Assembly: GCA_020632795.1 (NCBI GenBank)
Contig: JACKEV010000006.1
Coordinates: 1,422,501-1,486,500, forward strand
Length of the DNA: 64,000 nt
From: Alphaproteobacteria bacterium
GTDB taxonomy: Bacteria > Myxococcota_A > UBA796 > CAJQPC01
Reading direction: 5' to 3'
A program made the translations under genes and the position numbers. Positions 63,200 to 64,000 of this stretch are shown one piece after another. The notes below the pieces were generated by a model, which saw only the letters and a program-made list of their open reading frames with translations, made no database searches and had not been told where the DNA came from. Each line of letters opens with the position of its first letter. Positions within the stretch are counted from its first letter, which is position 1.

Positions 63200-63563
63200 G
63201 CGCCACCGCGACGCCCACCAGCACGCCGATGAACAGCGCGAACGCGGTGTTGCTCAGGAAGGCGAGGTTCACCGGCACCTCCCAGGCCCCCCGCACGACC
63301 AGCGCGTTGGGCACGAACACGAGGGTCCCGGTGACGAGCCCGAAGGCCAGGGACTCCAGGGCGCTGCCGCTGCGGCGGAACCGGGGGTAGAGCCCTGCGA
63401 CCAGCGCGGCGTAGAGGACGTGGTGGGCGACGAAGAGGCCGATGAGGGGCTCCTCGCGGGTGAAGGACAGGCGGTTCCAGTCGGCGGTGATGGCGTAGTA
63501 TGCGGTGTTGCCGATGTTGCTGATGAAGAAGGCGGCGACCGCGGAGAGGATGAGGCGAAGCAT
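63159..63563 (-). CDS. Small membrane protein, four predicted transmembrane helices
   Basis: 134 aa from ATG 63563 (GGAG upstream). Hydrophobic segments at about residues 1-20, 42-60, 72-95 and 105-128, with a TAYYAITADWNRLSFTREEPLIG loop after the first. No family recognised. The 3' end overlaps the sigma factor gene by 41 nt on the other strand. Could be a target of the adjacent sigma system, but nothing in the sequence proves it. Confidence 0.75.
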   Translation of the reverse strand: MLRLILSAVAAFFISNIGNTAYYAITADWNRLSFTREEPLIGLFVAHHVLYAALVAGLYPRFRRSGSALESLAFGLVTGTLVFVPNALVVRGAWEVPVNLAFLSNTAFALFIGVLVGVAVALIQGGGAADRASA

Positions 63564-63681
63564 GGTGGGCTCCAGTGAGGGTTCGACTCGAGGACGAACG
63601 ACCCCGCCGGGCCCGGACAAGAACCCTGAACTTTTTCACGCCATCGATGAAAGCATGATTTGAAAGCGAGCCTTCAGACGT

Positions 63682-64000
63682 ATGGAGCCACTCCCCCTCG
63701 CCCTCACCGCCACCGCGCTGGCCCTCTCGGCCGTCCACATGGGCCTGTGGGTCTGGGCGGGTTGGGCGGTCCAGGTCCGCCGCTGGCTCTCCACGCTGCT
63801 CGTCCTGGCCGGGCTCTCCGTCGTGTGGACGGTGGTGGCGCTGGCGCTGGGGGCGCCCCCCCTGGTCCTCCTCGCGCTGCCTGCGCCGGTGATGTTCCTC
63901 GGCCTGCACCTCATCGCCGAGCAGCCGGCGAAGCGCGCGGCCGTGCAGGTGGGTGACCCCATCCTGACGTTCGAGGCCCTCGACGGGGAGGGGCGCCCCT
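63682..64000 (+). CDS. Membrane-anchored redoxin-like protein, N-terminal part (runs off the window)
   Basis: At least 106 codons from ATG 63682, still open at the window end. Three hydrophobic helices occupy residues ~1-20, ~35-57 and ~58-78, then a soluble segment VQVGDPILTFEALDGEGRP, the usual opening of a peroxiredoxin/TlpA-type thioredoxin domain. The redox cysteines are beyond the window, so the assignment is provisional. Divergent from the small membrane protein. Confidence 0.65.
   Translation, partial: MEPLPLALTATALALSAVHMGLWVWAGWAVQVRRWLSTLLVLAGLSVVWTVVALALGAPPLVLLALPAPVMFLGLHLIAEQPAKRAAVQVGDPILTFEALDGEGRP

Overview
This is a very GC-rich window with almost no intergenic space in its first 38 kb. 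Genes overlap by 1 or 4 nt (ATGA and GTGA junctions) and usually carry GGAG-type ribosome binding sites. The gene style (long arginine- and aspartate-rich proteins, an ECF42-type sigma factor beside a DGPF-domain gene, a sigma-54 activator) suggests a high-GC proteobacterium or myxobacterium-like organism. No rRNA, tRNA or housekeeping marker is visible, so the taxonomy is only a guess.

About 1-51 kb is a dense anti-phage/anti-plasmid defence island. Region by region: (1) 1-1235 is the 3' end of a type ISP restriction-modification enzyme. (2) 1279-18486 is a seven-gene, translationally coupled block: McrB, McrC, a 904-aa protein with an S24/LexA-like protease domain, an unknown protein, a RelE/ParE-toxin-like domain fused to a UvrD-type helicase, a 1942-aa DUF1998 helicase (DruE/DrmB/MrfA-like), and a Cas4/RecB-like nuclease with four iron-sulfur cysteines. 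I do not recognise this combination as a named system. (3) 18499-23864 is a compact Wadjet/Mks condensin system, jetABCD. (4) 23861-25510 is an RtcR-like sigma-54 activator with an N-terminal CARF sensor, overlapping jetD by 4 nt. (5) After the only sizeable gap, which holds a -24/-12-like promoter and palindromes, comes 25672-38239: a DUF4258 protein, a TerY-P triad (vWA protein, PP2C phosphatase, protein kinase), a UPF1-like helicase, an unknown protein with a HEPN-like Rx4H motif, a coiled-coil McrB-like AAA+ ATPase, and a DUF2357-like partner ending in zinc ribbons. (6) 38500-44659 is a three-gene cassette: DUF6361, double-HKD phospholipase-D nuclease, SF2 helicase. (7) 44676-51156, convergent with it, is a second coiled-coil McrB-like AAA+/DUF2357 nuclease pair. 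Its nuclease gene is broken by an 1874-bp insertion sequence with 40-bp inverted repeats.

About 51-57.5 kb is mosaic accessory DNA: a replication-initiator-like winged-helix ORF, a 47-aa ORF, an orphan Imm-5-like immunity gene, a cupin, and a yhcG (DUF1016) nuclease gene split by a 2073-bp group II intron in antisense orientation.

From 57.6 kb to the end the window looks like ordinary chromosome: an aldo/keto reductase with an adjacent AraC regulator, an Rrf2 regulator with a methyltransferase, a MerR regulator with a VOC protein, a divergent DGPF/ECF42 sigma pair whose start codons overlap, a small membrane protein, and the start of a membrane-anchored redoxin-like gene.

The central idea is a signal-controlled island. 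A CARF-domain sigma-54 activator appears placed to switch on a kinase/phosphatase/vWA-based nuclease-helicase operon through a nearby -24/-12 element. An uncharacterised McrBC-protease-helicase-nuclease cluster and Wadjet lie immediately upstream and may be co-transcribed with the activator.
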